Shown here: positions 15,018-23,931 of the stretch, in pieces
Layout: each line of letters starts with the position of its first letter
How positions within the stretch are numbered: the first letter of the stretch is position 1
Assembly (NCBI GenBank): GCA_902805935.1
Contig: CADCUR010000115.1
Location: 1-35,579, forward strand
Origin: an uncultured Pyrinomonadaceae bacterium
GTDB taxonomy: Bacteria > Acidobacteriota > Blastocatellia > Pyrinomonadales > Pyrinomonadaceae
Length of the DNA: 35,579 bases
Direction: 5' to 3'
Translations under genes and position numbers: made by a program
The notes under the pieces: generated by a model
What the model was told of the DNA's origin: nothing
Databases searched by the model: none
What the model saw: the letters and a program-made list of their open reading frames with translations, nothing else

Positions 15018-17375
15018 ATGCGAATTGTAACCTTTTCCGCCGTCCTCTTATCTCTCCTTTTTGCTTTAAGTATCCGCGCTCAAAACACACGCACGTTTTC
15101 CGGCGCGGTCATCACGCAGCAATTCGAGTTGATTCCCGGTGTGTCAATCGAAATCGAAACGTCGGGCGAAAAAATAACTGCGACGACCGACGCTGAAGGC
15201 GCGTTTTCCGTGCAAGTTCCGAATGAATCTATTTCCGTCAAATTTTCCGGCAATAATATCGCGCCGGTCACCAGAATTTTCGCGGCTAATGATACGCTCG
15301 TTCGTTTGCAAATCAAAACGTCTTTTGTCGTGCGACCGATAAATGAAAACGTGACGATTGAGGCGAACACGATTACGCCGGAAGTCGAATTTCGCAACGA
15401 CTCTGTTTATAAAAACACTTTATTCGGACGCGACGACCAATTAATTCAAACATTGAATGCCGGAATCAACGCGGGACAGCACGAAGGCGGCGGAAAATCG
15501 CTGGAGATTCGGCGTTTCGGTTTCAACACCGACCACGGCGGCGTGAACGGCGGCGTTAAAATTCTCGTTGACAACATTCAGCAGAATCAGGGAACGCAGG
15601 GTCATGGACAAGGCTATTTGGGAAATTTAAAGTCGCTGTCGCCCGAACTCGTCGAAAACATTTCGATTATCAACGGACCGTTTTCCGCCGCTTACGGCGA
15701 TTTTTCAGGGTTGGGCGTGGTGCAAATTCGCCAGCGCGAAAGTTTGCCAAACAAATTTACAGCGCGGATTCAAGGCGGCTCATTCAACACGGGACGCGGA
15801 TTTTTCGCTTACAGCCCGCAAATAAAAGATGTGTCGGCGTTTATCGCTTATGAGCCGAGCTATACGGACGGACCTTTTGAAAATCCGCTCAGATATCGAC
15901 GCGATAATTTCACGGGAAATTTTACGTGGAAATACAAAGATAACGAAGCCGTCGGATTTAAATTCAACGTCGGGCGCAACGATTTTACGTCATCGGGACA
16001 AATTCCGCTCGACGAAGTTTTCGCCGGACGGCTAGACCGTTTCGGATTTATTGACCCGGAAAACGGCGGAAAAGTCGAGCTTGGAACCGTCGGCGCTTAT
16101 TTTCGCAAAGAATGGAATTCGGGCGCGACTTTCAAAGCCGACGCATTCGTCGGACGCTCGCTTTTTGATTTGTGGTCGAACTTCACGTTCTTTTTAGCCG
16201 ACCCGCTTTACGGCGACGAAATTCAGCAGCACGATTCGCGCCTTCAGGAAGGCGCAAACGTTCAATACTTGCATCCGTATAAATTTTTCGGCACTCAAGC
16301 AATCGTCACCGTCGGCTCGAATTTTCATTTCAATCAAATCAACGTCGGGCTTTATCCGTCAATTGCCAGAAACCCGAACCGTAAATTTCTCCCAGAGAAT
16401 TTGAGTAACCCGGATGTGCTTTTAACTTCGGCACAGGCGAACGTCAATAATTACGCCGGTTACGTGCAGAACGGAATGGATTTTTTTAACGGTCACCTGC
16501 ACGTCGAAGCGGGGCTTCGCTGGGATTATTTCAGCTTCGACGTTGACGGTTTTGAGTTGAGCGACACGGAAACGATTCTCAGAGGTAAAGAAAGCGCCGC
16601 GCGTTTTCAGCCGAAATTAGCTGTTGCGTGGGCGCCTTTTGAACGATTTCCGATGACATTTTACGGAAACTACGGGCGCGGCATCGCTTCGCAAGACGCT
16701 CGCGGAGTGGTTCGCAATCCTGATGCGCCGAAAATTTCGACGACGGATTTTTATCAAACGGGAACTTCATACAACACGCGGAGATTTTCGGCGACGAGCA
16801 GCTTCTTTTTCATTGACCGCTCGAACGAGCAAGTTTATATTCCCGACGACGGCTCAATCGAGTTCGCCGGACGGTCGCGCTCTTACGGAATCGAAGCGAA
16901 AACCAGCTTAAGAATCAATCGCTTTTTAAGTTTCAACGGCGGCTTGACGCAGGTTTTGAAAGCGTTTTATCCGGGAGAATTTTTCGAGGCAAACAACTCG
17001 CGCCGCCGCGTCTCGATTGACAGCGCGCCAAAGACAGTTGCTAACGGCAGCTTCGTTTTGTCGGAGTTGGGCGGCTTTAATTCCTCGCTAAGCTGGCGGC
17101 ATATTTCGAATTACCGTTTAGACGGCGAAGACGACGCGATTCGCGCCGCCGGTCACGATGTGGTTGATTTTTCAATTTCCAAACGCTTGCGGCGATGGAT
17201 TGACCTTAATTTTTCGGTTGATAATCTTTTCAACAAACGCTACTTTGAAACGCAAAACTTTTTCGAGTCGCGCATCTGCCCGACGTGCGAGCCGTTCGAG
17301 AGAATTCACGCCACGCCCGGTTATCCGACAACGTTTAATGTCGGCGTAACTTTCCGGTTGGGCGCGAAAGAATGA
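15018..17375 (+). CDS. TonB-dependent outer membrane receptor
   Basis: A 785-residue outer-membrane importer. It has a signal peptide (MRIVTFSAVLLSLLFALSIRAQ), then a carboxypeptidase-regulatory-like fold at residues about 24-105 (FSGAVITQQFELIPGVSIEI ... TDAEGAFSV), a plug at about 110-240 (LEIRRFGFNTDHGGVNGGVKILVDNI, SPELVENISIINGPFSAAYGDFSGLGVVQI) and a beta-barrel to the end (SVDNLFNKRYFETQNF, FNVGVTFRLG). Substrate unknown: no siderophore or B12 gene lies next to it, and the HGQGYLG and HDSR stretches hint at metal contact only weakly. ATG 15018 directly precedes the signal peptide. There is no visible ribosome binding site, and a folded element lies right upstream. Confidence 0.9.
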   Translation: MRIVTFSAVLLSLLFALSIRAQNTRTFSGAVITQQFELIPGVSIEIETSGEKITATTDAEGAFSVQVPNESISVKFSGNNIAPVTRIFAANDTLVRLQIKTSFVVRPINENVTIEANTITPEVEFRNDSVYKNTLFGRDDQLIQTLNAGINAGQHEGGGKSLEIRRFGFNTDHGGVNGGVKILVDNIQQNQGTQGHGQGYLGNLKSLSPELVENISIINGPFSAAYGDFSGLGVVQIRQRESLPNKFTARIQGGSFNTGRGFFAYSPQIKDVSAFIAYEPSYTDGPFENPLRYRRDNFTGNFTWKYKDNEAVGFKFNVGRNDFTSSGQIPLDEVFAGRLDRFGFIDPENGGKVELGTVGAYFRKEWNSGATFKADAFVGRSLFDLWSNFTFFLADPLYGDEIQQHDSRLQEGANVQYLHPYKFFGTQAIVTVGSNFHFNQINVGLYPSIARNPNRKFLPENLSNPDVLLTSAQANVNNYAGYVQNGMDFFNGHLHVEAGLRWDYFSFDVDGFELSDTETILRGKESAARFQPKLAVAWAPFERFPMTFYGNYGRGIASQDARGVVRNPDAPKISTTDFYQTGTSYNTRRFSATSSFFFIDRSNEQVYIPDDGSIEFAGRSRSYGIEAKTSLRINRFLSFNGGLTQVLKAFYPGEFFEANNSRRRVSIDSAPKTVANGSFVLSELGGFNSSLSWRHISNYRLDGEDDAIRAAGHDVVDFSISKRLRRWIDLNFSVDNLFNKRYFETQNFFESRICPTCEPFERIHATPGYPTTFNVGVTFRLGAKE

Positions 17376-17378
17376 ATT

Positions 17379-17405
17379 TTGCCATCGAAAAAAAAAGAGT
17401 ATAAT
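17379..17405 (+). promoter_or_regulatory. Promoter placing DUF29 transcription at its start codon
   Basis: TATAAT at 17400-17405 with a weak TTGCCA at 17379 (15-base spacer). The -10 box ends seven bases before ATG 17413, so the transcript would be leaderless. Confidence 0.45.
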
Positions 17406-17412
17406 CCGGGTT

Positions 17413-17850
17413 ATGGAAAGAGTTTTATATCAAAAAGATTACTACGGCTGGTTGCAGGAAAACGCGCGGCTGATTCGTGAAAAAAAGTTTTCTGAAATTG
17501 ATACGGAAAATCTCATCGAAGAATTGGAGTCTATGGGGAAAAGCGAAAAGCGCGAGCTGTCGAGCCGTTTGACCATTCTGTTGATGCACCTGCTTAAATG
17601 GCAGTATCAAGCGGTCAAACGCTCGACGAGTTGGCGCAATACAATCGCCGTGCAGCGCATTGATGTTCGAGAATTGTTAGAAGACAGTCCGAGTTTGAGA
17701 AACGAAGTTTCAGACCGAATCGAAACCGCCTACGAAAAAGCCAAACTCGCCGCCGAAGTTGAAACCGGAATCGAAAAGCAAAATTTTCCCGCCGCCTGTC
17801 CGTTTTCGTTAGAGCAAATTTTGGATGAAAACTTTTTGCCGAACGAGTAA
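17413..17850 (+). CDS. DUF29 family protein
   Basis: A 145-residue soluble protein. It has the DUF29 signature YxxDYYGWLQENARLIREKKFSEIDTENLIEELESMGKSEKRELSSRL and LLMHLLKWQYQ, followed by SWRNTIAVQR and a helical C-terminal part ending in PFSLEQILDENFLP. The family is frequent in cyanobacteria and patchy elsewhere; its function is unknown. No Shine-Dalgarno sequence is present and the -10 box abuts the start codon, so translation may be leaderless. The gene ends six bases before the aminotransferase ATG, so the two are probably cotranscribed. A functional link is not evident. Confidence 0.9.
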   Translation: MERVLYQKDYYGWLQENARLIREKKFSEIDTENLIEELESMGKSEKRELSSRLTILLMHLLKWQYQAVKRSTSWRNTIAVQRIDVRELLEDSPSLRNEVSDRIETAYEKAKLAAEVETGIEKQNFPAACPFSLEQILDENFLPNE

Positions 17851-17856
17851 AACTGA

Positions 17857-19134
17857 ATGCAAACCAAATTAACTAAAAACAGAATTTCAAAAAAAGCGGC
17901 GAGCTTCACCGAGTCGGTGATCCGCGAGATGACGCGCGAGGCGGTTAAATACGAGGCGGTTAATCTCGGACAGGGCTTTCCCGATTTCGCCGCGCCCGAA
18001 GACATTAAACGTAAGGCGCAAGAGGCGATTGCCGCCGATCATAATCAATACGCGATAACTTGGGGCGTAAAAAGTTTCCGCGACGCGATTGTCGAAAAGA
18101 CAAAATGGTTTTTGAATTTGGACATTGACGCGGAAACGGAAATCACCGTCACCTGCGGCTCGACCGAAGGAATGATTGCCGGAATGATGGCGACCGTTGA
18201 CGCAGGCGAAGAAGTCGTCGTCTTCGAGCCGTTTTATGAAAATTATGCGCCCGACGCGATTTTGTCGGATGCCGTGCCGGTTCACGTTCCGCTTTACCAA
18301 ACGGCGGACGGCTGGCATTTTGAAAAGGATGAATTGCGCGCCGCTTTTAACGAACGGACGAAAGCGATAATCATCTGCAATCCGAACAATCCGACGGGCA
18401 AAGTTTTCTCGCGTGAAGAATTAGAATTCATCGCCGATTTATGCAAAGAATTCGACGCGATTTGCTTTACTGACGAAATCTACGAACACATCATTTATGA
18501 TTTTGGATTGCCGATTTTGAATTTTGGATTGAATGAAAACCAGCAATCGGACGAAAACCGACTGCCACTTCCTCAGACAATCCAAAATCCAAAATCTAAA
18601 ATCCAAAATCATATTTCTATGGCGCAGATTGACGGAATGCGCGAGCGAACGGTCGTCGTTAATTCGCTCTCGAAAACTTATTCGGTCACGGGCTGGCGCG
18701 TCGGTTACGTGATTGCGCCGCCCGACATCACGTCGGCGATTCGCAAAGTTCACGACTTTTTAACCGTCGGCGCGGCGAACCCTCTGCAGCACGCGGGCGC
18801 ATATGCGCTCGGTTTGCCGGCGAGTTATTACGCCGAACTGCAAAAAGAATACCAGCGCAAGCGCGATTTTATCGTTCCGGTTTTGCAAACGGCTGGTTTC
18901 AAATGCGAGATGCCGCAAGGTGCGTATTACGTGATGACCGACATTTCCGATTTCGGTTTTAGAGACGATGTTGAATTTACGAAATATCTGATTCGTGAAA
19001 TCGGCGTGGCGGTCGTGCCGGGTTCGTCGTTTTATCACGATAAAACTTTGGGTTCGCAAAAGGTCAGGTTTTGTTTTTGCAAAAAAGACGAAACGCTTCG
19101 TGCGGCGGCTGAGAGGCTGCAAAAACTGAAATAA
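17857..19134 (+). CDS. PLP-dependent aminotransferase class I/II
   Basis: A 425-residue fold-type I aminotransferase. Motifs: VNLGQGFPDF (35-44), NPNNPTGK (175-182), FTDEIYEHIIYD (204-215) and SLSKTYSVTGWRVGY with the PLP lysine Lys273. The QGFPDF start resembles the kynurenine/glutamine or methionine aminotransferases (YbdL/KAT group), which use 2-oxo acids; the exact substrate is not decided. Family members have only about three residues between YD and HISMAQ. Here 36 extra residues (216-251) are encoded by a palindromic repeat element. They sit in a surface loop ahead of the active-site lysine strand, and both flanking motifs stay intact. It follows DUF29 by six bases. Confidence 0.92.
   Translation: MQTKLTKNRISKKAASFTESVIREMTREAVKYEAVNLGQGFPDFAAPEDIKRKAQEAIAADHNQYAITWGVKSFRDAIVEKTKWFLNLDIDAETEITVTCGSTEGMIAGMMATVDAGEEVVVFEPFYENYAPDAILSDAVPVHVPLYQTADGWHFEKDELRAAFNERTKAIIICNPNNPTGKVFSREELEFIADLCKEFDAICFTDEIYEHIIYDFGLPILNFGLNENQQSDENRLPLPQTIQNPKSKIQNHISMAQIDGMRERTVVVNSLSKTYSVTGWRVGYVIAPPDITSAIRKVHDFLTVGAANPLQHAGAYALGLPASYYAELQKEYQRKRDFIVPVLQTAGFKCEMPQGAYYVMTDISDFGFRDDVEFTKYLIREIGVAVVPGSSFYHDKTLGSQKVRFCFCKKDETLRAAAERLQKLK
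18496..18613. repeat. 118-bp palindromic heptamer element inside the aminotransferase gene
   Basis: Left arm 18496-18531 and right arm 18578-18613 are inverted repeats identical at 32 of 36 positions, built of degenerate ATCCAAA heptamers. The 46-base centre carries a small TCGG/CCGA hairpin. The element is read through in frame. Confidence 0.8.
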
Positions 19135-19160
19135 AATGCGAGCGGTGAAATTGCAAAACA

Positions 19161-19197
19161 AAAACCTGTCATTCGTTTGAATGACAGGTTTTTCTGT
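19161..19197. terminator. Bidirectional terminator between the aminotransferase and BON genes
   Basis: AAAACCTGTCATTC (19161-19174) pairs perfectly with GAATGACAGGTTTT (19179-19192) around a GTTT loop. It has A- and T-tracts on the two sides and serves converging genes. Confidence 0.85.
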
Positions 19198-19215
19198 TTT
19201 ACATAATTAAAACGT

Positions 19216-19770
19216 TTATCTTCTGTTCGCGTTTGCGTTTGTCGTTGCGCCCGCGTTGCCGCCGGTCGTTTGATTAGTCACCGAATCATTGGCTTGAACT
19301 TTTAATTCATCTTTCACGCCTTTTTGTCCTTCGATGCCTTTAGCAGCAGCTACAGCAGCCGTTTTCTGCGCGGCGGTGCCTACCGTTCCTCTCAAAGTGA
19401 TGACATCATTGTTGACATCAACATTGATGGTCGAATCGCGCAAATCATTGCTTGTCGCCAACGCGGACTTCGTTTTGAACCAAATCCAGCTATCGTTGGC
19501 GCCCTGACCAATGGTGCTAGCTCCTTTCTCGGCTTCGTATTTCGTGCGGTCGCGGTCATAGTCAGCACGGGAAACATTTGAATTCAGCACCGTGTTAGTC
19601 GTGCCAGTGTTCATCGCTGCATTCGAGTTGCTGTTAACGACAACCGCGACGTTTGAATTTGCCCCGTTCACTGCTCTGTTAGCAGTCACATTTGCAGTAT
19701 TGGTTGCCGTACTGCAGCCGATTGAAGCCGCGGCTAAAGCGGCGGCAGTAAAAATTGTTAGTCTTCTCAT
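19216..19770 (-). CDS. BON-domain lipoprotein with Asn-rich linker
   Basis: A 184-residue lipoprotein: signal MRRLTIFTAAALAAASIGC with Cys19. Residues 20-70 are a low-complexity Asn/Ala/Val/Thr linker. Residues about 90-162 form a BON domain (WFKTKSALATSNDLRDSTINVDVNNDVITLRGTVGTAAQKTAAVAAAKGIEGQKGVKDELKV), the OsmY-like type. The C-terminus is again Asn/Thr-rich. GAGGAA lies eight bases before the ATG. It converges with the aminotransferase over a shared terminator and diverges from the PDZ gene. A periplasmic, membrane-tethered envelope-stability role is inferred from the family. Confidence 0.87.
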   Translation of the reverse strand: MRRLTIFTAAALAAASIGCSTATNTANVTANRAVNGANSNVAVVVNSNSNAAMNTGTTNTVLNSNVSRADYDRDRTKYEAEKGASTIGQGANDSWIWFKTKSALATSNDLRDSTINVDVNNDVITLRGTVGTAAQKTAAVAAAKGIEGQKGVKDELKVQANDSVTNQTTGGNAGATTNANANRR

Positions 19771-19805
19771 TGTAAATTCCTCTTCTTCTTCTTCTTAAAA
19801 TTAAA

Positions 19806-19835
19806 AATATAAAGTTTAAAAACTTTACAAAGCAA
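19806..19835 (-). promoter_or_regulatory. Possible promoter of the BON lipoprotein gene
   Basis: On the minus strand TTGCTT (19835-19830) and TATATT (19811-19806) are 18 bases apart, 36 bases before the start codon. Confidence 0.4.
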
Positions 19836-20043
19836 TCCTAGTATATTCAGCCCGCGCTTGGCAAAAGCAAAAGCGCCCGAAAATCGTGTTTCGTGGGTAA
19901 ATTTATTAATTTTTTTATCCGGTTTCGAGCGTGTTTTTCGCCGCAGAAGCAACTTTATTCTTTGGCGGCGCAACAAATTCGTTAAATTTTCCCGAGAATT
20001 TTTACAGAAATTCTCACATCAATCAAAATTTTTTGGAGGTTTT

Positions 20044-21051
20044 ATGTTACGCAAAATAATAGCTTTTACCGTAATTTCGGTTGTCGGTTCGGTGGCGGCT
20101 AACGCACAGGAAACAATCATCGCGCCGAAAGGTAACGTTACGAAAAGAGTTCAAAGTATCTTTTTAGACGCGCCTTTCGAGCGCAGTTACCTGGGCGTTC
20201 AGACCGTCGAAATAACAAAGGAAAATTACGCCAAGTTCGGACTCGCGCAGGTGCGCGGCGTCGGCATCGAAAAGGTCGTCGAAAATTCACCGGCAGCAAA
20301 CGCCGGTCTGCAAAACGGCGACGTGATTGTGCGTTTTGAAGGCGAAGAAGTAAAAAGCGTTTTGAAATTAACGCGCTTGATCGGCGAGGTCGCGCCGGAG
20401 CAGACCGCCAGAATAACGGTTCTGCGCGGCGGCAGCGAACGCGAGTTCAGCGTCACGCTGGGCAAGCGAGAATTACCACCGCCGCCGATGGGCAATTTCC
20501 GTTTTGAAAATACACCGGCGCTGCCAGCCTTGCCGCGAACGCCACAAGTGCAAACCGTTCCGTTGCCTTCTTTTGAAAGCGGCGACGGAAATAATGTTTT
20601 CATCTGGCGCGGTGCCGCGAGCCGTCAAATCGGAGTCGGCGTCACGGCTCTGACCAAACAATTAAGCGATTATTTCGGCGTGCCGGAAGGCAGAGGACTT
20701 TTAATCAACAATGTCCGCGAAAATTCACCGGCAGCAAATGCCGGTCTGAAAGCCGGCGACATCATCGTCGAAATAGAAGGCAAGGAAGTTAAAGGGCAGA
20801 CGGATTTGATTCGCGCCCTTGGCGAAAAAAAGGAAGGCGACGTTTCGCTGACTATCATCCGCGACCGCAACAGGCAAACCGTGCGCGTCACGCCTGAAGC
20901 GTCCAAAGACGGAGCGATGCGTTTTGAAGAATTTGAAAACTTATTTGAGGCTCATCCGGGTCAAATGAATCTTCGGTTTCAGACACCGCAACCGTTAGTC
21001 GCGCCCATTCCGGCAACTCCTCCGCTGAGAATCGCGCCGCGCATTTTATAA
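20044..21051 (+). CDS. Periplasmic protein with two PDZ domains
   Basis: A 335-residue exported protein with signal peptide (MLRKIIAFTVISVVGSVAANAQ). Two PDZ domains follow. The first lies at about 45-140 (YLGVQTVEITKENYAKFGL ... ENSPAANAGLQNGDVIVRFEGEEV). The second lies at about 200-300 (QIGVGVTALTKQLSDYFGV ... ENSPAANAGLKAGDIIVEIEGKEV). A Pro-rich linker joins them. There is no protease domain, so it probably acts as an adaptor or regulator of envelope proteases. GGAGGT before ATG 20044 fixes the start; the frame upstream to 19858 is open but not coding-like. The two PDZ segments share a 30-base stretch identical at 29 positions. Confidence 0.88.
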   Translation: MLRKIIAFTVISVVGSVAANAQETIIAPKGNVTKRVQSIFLDAPFERSYLGVQTVEITKENYAKFGLAQVRGVGIEKVVENSPAANAGLQNGDVIVRFEGEEVKSVLKLTRLIGEVAPEQTARITVLRGGSEREFSVTLGKRELPPPPMGNFRFENTPALPALPRTPQVQTVPLPSFESGDGNNVFIWRGAASRQIGVGVTALTKQLSDYFGVPEGRGLLINNVRENSPAANAGLKAGDIIVEIEGKEVKGQTDLIRALGEKKEGDVSLTIIRDRNRQTVRVTPEASKDGAMRFEEFENLFEAHPGQMNLRFQTPQPLVAPIPATPPLRIAPRIL

Positions 21052-21061
21052 AGTAGAAATA

Positions 21062-21136
21062 AAGTGAAAAAGTGAAAAGGTGAAAAAGGGAAAAAGTTAG
21101 CTGTAAGTATTCAAGCTAACTTTTCCCCTTTTTTAC
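21062..21136. terminator. Bidirectional hairpin built on GTGAAAA-type repeats
   Basis: Four GTGAAAAA-like units lead into a long stem: the stretch ending AAAAAGTTAGCT (to about 21102) pairs with AGCTAACTTTTCCCC (21114 onward), then TTTTTT. It lies between converging genes. Confidence 0.7.
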
Positions 21137-21149
21137 TAATGAATTCATT

Positions 21150-22202
21150 TTAACCGATAAGGCGAAAATTTTCATTGTTTTTGCGTTTCCAAACGAAGCC
21201 GTCGAGAACGTAATGCGTCAGTTGCGGCACGGCGAGCAGCGGCACAAGATACGTTTTCCAATCGCTCGTATTCCAGTTCGCACCAAAAAGATAATCGCGC
21301 TCGTGCCACACGCCGCGATGCCAGAAAATTTCTTCCGTGTAAGCCAAAGCCCACAGAGTAGCGAGAAAAACAATCCAGTGGCTCGACACGGATTTGTAAA
21401 ACCGCCCGGCAGTTTCGCGCCGCTGACGAGCGTAAAAATAAACAAGAGCGAAATACGGAACGCCGTGAATGATTACGTTCGTCACCGTAAAAGCGTAATC
21501 GGAATCGAGCGCGACGATGCCGACATACCAGCAAACGGCGGTTGTCAAAACGATGATGTCTTTGCCGACGTTCAAAAATCCGGTCGTGAAGTAAAGATAA
21601 ATTGATTTGCCGAAATAAGCGATTAAAGCCAGAACGTAAACGGGAAAAAGAATCTGCTCGACAACGCGCGGCAAGTTGAAAAAATCATTCTCGACAAACC
21701 ATTGAAAGTTACGCGGCAAACTCGTCATCCAAAACGCGAGCGGATAAATTGTAGCCAGATAAATCGCCAAGGCATCAATCCACCAAGTGAGATTTGATTT
21801 CTCTTTCAATTTTGCGCGGTAAAGATTTACCCAGCCGTATTGCTGACGCACAAAATGAAAAACCGCAAGCAAAGCTAACACGCGCCAAAACGTCAGCGCG
21901 CTTTCCGAATAAAGCGCCACGCCCGTCGCATAGCCGAAAACCGGGACGAGCGTGTAAAGCCAGATTCTTCTTTTGAATTCTTCCGCGTCAAAATAAACGC
22001 GAAAAGAAGTTGACCAAACGTGCGCCACATCAATCAACAGCACGGCGGAAATCCAAGTCCAATCCGGCGATTCATCGTTTAAGATTCCAAGCTGCCAGCC
22101 GACCGCGAGAAGAATGAGCGACACGACCGCGCTGCCGAGAAAAACCGACAAATCAATTTCTCGGGAAAAAAGCCAGTAATTTTGTTTGGTCGCAAGTTCC
22201 AC
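21150..22202 (-). CDS. Polytopic membrane protein of unknown function
   Basis: A 350-residue protein with about eight to nine hydrophobic segments and no recognised family. Histidines and aromatics cluster in or near the helices: DVAHVWSTSFRVYFD (58-72), FHFVRQQYGWVN (115-126), IHGVPYFALVYFYARQRR (near 245) and HRGVWHERDYLFG (near 295), ending with THYVLDGFVWK. Such spaced His residues could bind a metal or haem, but this is only a suggestion. The start is GTG 22202, seven bases after the stop of the upstream flavin oxidoreductase gene, so the two are almost certainly one operon. Confidence 0.6.
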   Translation of the reverse strand: MELATKQNYWLFSREIDLSVFLGSAVVSLILLAVGWQLGILNDESPDWTWISAVLLIDVAHVWSTSFRVYFDAEEFKRRIWLYTLVPVFGYATGVALYSESALTFWRVLALLAVFHFVRQQYGWVNLYRAKLKEKSNLTWWIDALAIYLATIYPLAFWMTSLPRNFQWFVENDFFNLPRVVEQILFPVYVLALIAYFGKSIYLYFTTGFLNVGKDIIVLTTAVCWYVGIVALDSDYAFTVTNVIIHGVPYFALVYFYARQRRETAGRFYKSVSSHWIVFLATLWALAYTEEIFWHRGVWHERDYLFGANWNTSDWKTYLVPLLAVPQLTHYVLDGFVWKRKNNENFRLIG

Positions 22203-22209
22203 GAAACGA

Positions 22210-23817
22210 TTATACTTTCAAAATTTCATTTGCCGCACGCAATCCGTGATAAAACGCTTCCTCGAAGAGAGCGATGCCGCTTAAATCCGAATGCGCGAAA
22301 TGAATGTTGCGATACGGCTTGTTTGCCTGCTGGCGCGCGCCGCTCCACAGGAAATTCGGGCGCGGCGAAATCATCGCGTGTCCCCAGCGCATTATGTCAA
22401 TTCGAGTTGTTAATTGAAAAATATCTTTATGAGCGCGGCTCAAATCCGTCAAACAAATGTCGGCAAGATCGCGCCAGCCGAGACTGAAAAGTTTCGCCCG
22501 CGCGTTGTCTTCGGCGCACATCGGATAATAATAAGTCAAAACGCATTCGCCGTAATCAATACCTTTCTGATGCGTCGCGTTCACGTAACCCAAGCCGGGA
22601 CTTTCATACAAAACGTTGTCCCAAGCGAGCGGGAAATCTTTGGCAAATTGCGTCTTTGGTCGGTCTCGCAAAAACAGATTCGCCACGAACCAACTATTGT
22701 GGTGAAATTCTTGCACAAACGCGGGCGCGGATTGTTTGAAATCTCTAATCAAATAATTTGCCGTGAAAATCGGCGCGGCGAAAACGACCGTTTCGCAATG
22801 AAAACCTTTTAGCTCTTTTGTTTCCGTGTTCAGACAAATAACGTCAACGCCCGTTTCATTCGGTATGATTTCGAGCGCGATGGTTTTCAGCCGCGTTTTG
22901 TCTTTTATTCGTTCGTATAAATGATTGATGAATCTGCCGTTGCCTTCGGGAAAAGTGATAAAGGCTTGCGATTCGTCGCCGCTTTTGCGAACGCGCGAGC
23001 AGAAATAAAAAAGTCCCGCCCACGCCGAAGTCTGCTCTAATTTCAAACCGTAATCGTCGCGGCAGGCGTAATCGCAATACTGTAATAATCTCTCGGAAGT
23101 GAAATTTTTTTGACGAAGCCAATCGGCAAACGAAATTCTATCGAGCGCCGTCGCTTCAGCGTCGGTCGAGCAATTCGCAACCGGCACGACGAAAGCGCGT
23201 CTGCCTTTCGAGTCGCGCCAATTTACCCAGTAATCAATCTGCTTTTGAAATTCCGCCAGTTGAATTTTGTCCGCTTCGCTTGCGCCGACATTCAAATAAA
23301 GTCCTTCATACCAGCGACCTTTGTAAAAAATTCTTTCTTCCGGTTCGCGGCAGAGAAATTGTTCTTTGATTGTAATGTCGCCGTCTGAATTCACGCCGTC
23401 GGTCAAATTTATTTCGTCGAGCAGAGCGATCAATTCCGCATTTTCCCGAAAAGGCACGGGCAAATAATGCGCGCCCCACGGATAACCGATTAATTTCGAT
23501 TCGCCGCTTTGCGAAGTTCCGCCAATTTTGTTTTCGAGTTCGACGAGAACGTAATCGTTAAAGTTTTCTTTTTGAAATTTCCAAGCGGCGGCGAGTCCGG
23601 CAACGCCGCCGCCGACAATCGCCGTTTTTACCGTTTCCCAATTTCCGGCGGGAACTTCAGCGTTTCGGTTTTCTCTTAAAAGATGTCCGGCGTTGACGTT
23701 CGCGCCGACAATTTCGCCGTCGGGAAAATCATTTGCGGAATTTGAACTGCGGCACGCCGCGAGCGCGAAGGGTAAACCTAGAAACGCGGACAAGATTTCA
23801 CGGCGGGTGAACTGCAT
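22210..23817 (-). CDS. Exported FAD-dependent amine-oxidase-like oxidoreductase
   Basis: A 535-residue protein. The N-terminus combines a twin-arginine motif (TRREILSAFLG) with a lipobox (ALAAC, Cys22), so it is probably a Tat-exported lipoprotein folded with its cofactor. The FAD dinucleotide motif is AIVGGGVAGLAAAW (66-79), followed by LVELENKIGGTSQSG, as in phytoene-desaturase or monoamine-oxidase-like flavoproteins. The middle holds WGAHYLPVP and LLDEI, the C-terminal part RIDIMRWGHAMISPRPNFLWSGARQ. The substrate is unknown. It lies directly upstream of, and is coupled to, the polytopic membrane protein, which may be its membrane partner. Confidence 0.8.
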   Translation of the reverse strand: MQFTRREILSAFLGLPFALAACRSSNSANDFPDGEIVGANVNAGHLLRENRNAEVPAGNWETVKTAIVGGGVAGLAAAWKFQKENFNDYVLVELENKIGGTSQSGESKLIGYPWGAHYLPVPFRENAELIALLDEINLTDGVNSDGDITIKEQFLCREPEERIFYKGRWYEGLYLNVGASEADKIQLAEFQKQIDYWVNWRDSKGRRAFVVPVANCSTDAEATALDRISFADWLRQKNFTSERLLQYCDYACRDDYGLKLEQTSAWAGLFYFCSRVRKSGDESQAFITFPEGNGRFINHLYERIKDKTRLKTIALEIIPNETGVDVICLNTETKELKGFHCETVVFAAPIFTANYLIRDFKQSAPAFVQEFHHNSWFVANLFLRDRPKTQFAKDFPLAWDNVLYESPGLGYVNATHQKGIDYGECVLTYYYPMCAEDNARAKLFSLGWRDLADICLTDLSRAHKDIFQLTTRIDIMRWGHAMISPRPNFLWSGARQQANKPYRNIHFAHSDLSGIALFEEAFYHGLRAANEILKV

Positions 23818-23931
23818 TTTTCCAAAATGGCTTTCGCGGACGATTTAATTTTTCACGTTATATAATTTCCGAACGACCGGCAACTGACAGGTGATAATTT
23901 TGCGGAACACAAACTAAAAACCAAATGTTTT

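Noticed and set aside
19858-20043. N-terminal extension of the double-PDZ protein
   Set aside because: The perfect GGAGGT before ATG 20044 and the signal peptide there show the extension is not translated.
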